A DNA stretch of 64,000 bases from Thermodesulfobacteriota bacterium (GTDB taxonomy: Bacteria; Desulfobacterota; GWC2-55-46). The notes beneath the pieces were generated by a model, which worked only from the letters and a program-made list of their open reading frames with translations, was not told the DNA's origin and did no database searches. Position numbers and translations under genes: made by a program. Positions 62,467-64,000 of this stretch are shown here, piece after piece. The stretch's first letter is position 1, and every line of letters starts with the position of its first letter. The stretch spans positions 2,256,819 through 2,320,818 of the forward strand of contig CP129479.1 in assembly GCA_030583865.1 (NCBI GenBank), read 5' to 3'.

Positions 62467-62993
62467 CAGAACTCTATCCCCTTCCTCGCCTGCACCCCGT
62501 GGTCGAACGGGTGCTTTATCTTGAGCATCTCGGTTACGTAGTCAGCCGCCTTCACAAGCTCCAGGGGCGCGTTCCTTCCGGTAAGGACGACTTCGAGAGA
62601 GGCCGGCCTTGAATCGAAAAAGCCGAGCACGTCGTCAGCGCTTATCCAGCCGCCGTTCACGGCAGACATTATCTCGTCGAAGACCGCGAGGCCGTAGCCG
62701 CCTTCCGACAGCTTGTCCTTTGCCGCCTCGTAGGTCCCCACAACGGACGCCTTGACCGCCTGTAGGTCGGTCTTCCCGCCTGTGAACATGGGATGACGCA
62801 CATCGGACCGGACAAGGTCCACCCCGAGACTCCTCAGGCTCTCCTTTTCGCCGGACGAGGCCTTCTCCTCCTTGAAGAACTGTATAAAAAGCACCTTCAT
62901 GCCCTGGCCGGCGGCCCTGGCCGCGAGCCCCACAGCGGCGGTAGTCTTCCCCTTGCCTTCGCCGGTATAAATGTGAACCAGACCACGCTCCAT
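62466..62993 (-). CDS. cobO: Cob(I)alamin adenosyltransferase, CobA/BtuR type
   Basis: A 175-residue P-loop protein with YTGEGKGKTTAAVGLAARAA, LFIQFFKEE and AVFDEIMSAV. It adenosylates reduced corrinoids. ATG 62993 follows GGAGG at 5 nt; the upstream ATG 63005 contains this ribosome site and is rejected. First gene of the operon, behind the B12 riboswitch. Confidence 0.95.
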   Translation of the reverse strand: MERGLVHIYTGEGKGKTTAAVGLAARAAGQGMKVLFIQFFKEEKASSGEKESLRSLGVDLVRSDVRHPMFTGGKTDLQAVKASVVGTYEAAKDKLSEGGYGLAVFDEIMSAVNGGWISADDVLGFFDSRPASLEVVLTGRNAPLELVKAADYVTEMLKIKHPFDHGVQARKGIEF

Positions 62994-63031
62994 GCGGACC
63001 TCCATTTACGGTCTCAAATGCCGGAAATGAG

Positions 63032-63062
63032 AAAACCCGGCCTTCTCTTCCGAAGGACGGGT
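63032..63062 (-). terminator. Riboswitch-controlled terminator before cobO
   Basis: On the minus strand CCCGTCCTTC pairs with GAAGGCCGGG and is followed by TTTTC. Located between the B12 riboswitch and cobO, it fits a transcription-attenuation expression platform. Confidence 0.6.
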
Positions 63063-63138
63063 CACGGGCAAGCCATGCGCCACAATCATGCTTCCAGCGC
63101 CTGCCGACCCTCTCCCTCGGAAGGTCTTCGAAAAAGCT

Positions 63139-63275
63139 CCGGCAGGTCTCCTGGCTCGCGGGTCTTCCTACTCCCTCGCCCTTCCCGGCCAAGGCCAGTG
63201 GATCCGCAAGGTTTCGTCGCCGCTCACAGTTGCGGGGCAGCTCCCGTTTTTACGGGAATTCCCTATTGGCCCGGC
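63139..63275 (-). ncRNA. Cobalamin (B12) riboswitch
   Basis: The minus strand shows the conserved B12 box AGCCAGGAGACCTGCC (63156-63141), the upstream GCTGCCCCGCAACTGTGAGC segment and the 5' GGGCCAATAGGGAA part in the correct order. Adenosylcobalamin binding would repress the downstream cob genes. Confidence 0.92.
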
Positions 63276-63292
63276 TGAGAGGCAGAAGACTT

Positions 63293-63376
63293 TTGAGAGA
63301 ACCTTTTTGTAAAAAGGTTCTCTCAAACTCTTTTTGAAGGGGGTCTGGGGGAAACTTTCTACAGAAAGTTTCCCCC
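63293..63376. repeat. Pair of long perfect hairpins upstream of the B12 riboswitch
   Basis: TTGAGAGAACCTTTTT/AAAAAGGTTCTCTCAA (63293-63326) and GGGGGAAACTTTC/GAAAGTTTCCCCC (63347-63376). They may terminate the isomerase transcript. The remaining 63377-63471 shows nothing recognisable. Confidence 0.7.
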
Positions 63377-63471
63377 AAAAGGTTCTTCAGCCTCCAAGCG
63401 GGCACCGGTGCGTCGAGTTTCGCGTAAGGCTAACAGGTTGCCCGGGGGCAGTCAAGGGAAAAGCTTTTAAA

Positions 63472-63614
63472 GGCAACCTCTAAAAACTAGAGATTTTTCA
63501 CGCACTCAAGGAAAGCCGGGAATAAAAAGCGGGGCATATATGATTAATATGTGAGCATCTTTATTCACGGCCTGACACAGAATCCGGGGAAAAGATCACT
63601 TTTTAGAGGTTGCC
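63472..63614. repeat. Family A repeat (MITE-like), copy e, intact ends
   Basis: GGCAACCTCTAAAAA and TTTTTAGAGGTTGCC are perfect 15-bp terminal inverted repeats. Flanks are TAAA and TACA. The last base forms the third position of the TAG stop of the isomerase gene. Confidence 0.88.
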
Positions 63615-64000
63615 TACAGGTAGCGCCTGACCGCCTCGATGGCCCGGAACATGGCGTCCTCGCCGTGCGGCTCGATCGTGTAGACGGGGTCTTTAGTATA
63701 TTTCGAGAGGAGGTCCATGAACCTTTCGAAGTCTATCGAGCCGTCGCCTATGGGGAGGTGGTCGTCGCGCTTTCCGTGGTTGTCGTGCAAATGGACCTCG
63801 GCGACCCTCGGGCCGAGCGCGGCGAACCATTCCTCGAAATCCACCTCCGAGAAGACCCTCATGTGGCCGGCGTCCAGGCAGATCCCCAGGTTCGGGGAGG
63901 GTAATTCATCCATGAGAAGCCTCAAGGTCGAAGGCTCCCTCTCGAATATGTTCTCCACGGCAATAACGGTACCTATGCGCTCTGCCCTTTTGACGAACTC
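63614..64000 (-). CDS. Sugar phosphate isomerase/epimerase (xylose-isomerase-like TIM barrel), partial
   Basis: The last 128 residues of a protein entering from the right edge. VEHLHDNHGKRDDHLPIGDG-type metal-binding residues (AEVHLHDNHG), CLDAGHM and IEPHG are typical of AP_endonuc_2/xylose-isomerase-like barrels. The substrate is unknown. Its TAG stop is completed by repeat A-e. Confidence 0.85.
   Translation of the reverse strand, partial: EFVKRAERIGTVIAVENIFEREPSTLRLLMDELPSPNLGICLDAGHMRVFSEVDFEEWFAALGPRVAEVHLHDNHGKRDDHLPIGDGSIDFERFMDLLSKYTKDPVYTIEPHGEDAMFRAIEAVRRYL

Noticed and set aside
62635-63192. Minus-strand open frame over cobO and the riboswitch
   Set aside because: It crosses the B12 riboswitch and the cobO start in a different frame with no recognisable domains.

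Overview
This window comes from a GC-rich Gram-negative bacterium. LptF/LptG, an outer-membrane porin, a PEP-CTERM protein and many periplasmic c-type cytochromes all imply a double membrane. The mix of multihaem cytochromes, an aa3-type oxidase, sigma-54/NtrC control and large hybrid histidine kinases resembles Desulfobacterota ('Deltaproteobacteria') or Nitrospirota. That placement is inference; no rRNA is present.

Layout. 1-3152 (minus): a redox cluster of porin, FMN-binding protein, His-containing membrane protein and cytochrome b561 (cut by the left edge). 3411-3606: a small Com-like zinc-finger gene behind repeated operator-like sites. 3957-9482 (minus): rrf2, cox subunits III-II-I, ctaB and sco, behind a canonical sigma-54 promoter. 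9765-12166 (minus): an NtrC-type activator and its sensor kinase, the obvious candidates to drive that promoter. 12361-14254 (plus): a ferric-reductase-like flavocytochrome and a tetrahaem cytochrome. 14302-21396 (plus): a Mrp-type cation/proton antiporter operon with three large ND-type subunits. 21438-26836: an SDR, a PEP-CTERM repeat protein, an OsmC-like protein and a hybrid sensor kinase. 26990-28202 (minus): tRNA-Glu, tRNA-Lys, an XRE regulator and a HEPN protein. 28418-30630 (plus): lptF-lptG. 30667-31350: an AT-rich HEPN-like islet. 31579-33378: aspS. 33806-35208 (plus): three trihaem c7-type cytochromes. 35261-44676 (minus): a pentose-phosphate operon (tkt, tal-pgi fusion, gnd, zwf, glk, pgl). 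44808-48211 (minus): panB-panC-panD-DUF502. 48243-57074: a deoxynucleoside kinase, rsmA, tsaD, a class V aminotransferase, a hybrid kinase and comM. 57301-63275 (minus): a cobalamin late-assembly locus behind a B12 riboswitch. 63614-64000: a partial sugar-phosphate isomerase/epimerase.

How the genes fit together. Much of the window serves energy conservation: terminal oxidase with haem O and copper assembly, flavin and haem electron carriers, and an ion antiporter. The pentose-phosphate operon supplies NADPH, and the pantothenate and cobalamin loci supply cofactors.

The most unusual structure is non-coding. Two families of short inverted-repeat elements, called A and B here, are scattered through the right half (33-64 kb). 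Several copies end exactly on stop codons of neighbouring genes. One A copy is inserted at the end of a B copy beside panB and is flanked by a 4-bp direct repeat. Other points worth following are the sigma-54 promoter with upstream palindromes ahead of the oxidase genes, the operator-flanked Com-like gene, the left-edge flavin/haem/porin cluster, and an unknown membrane protein inside the cobalamin operon.
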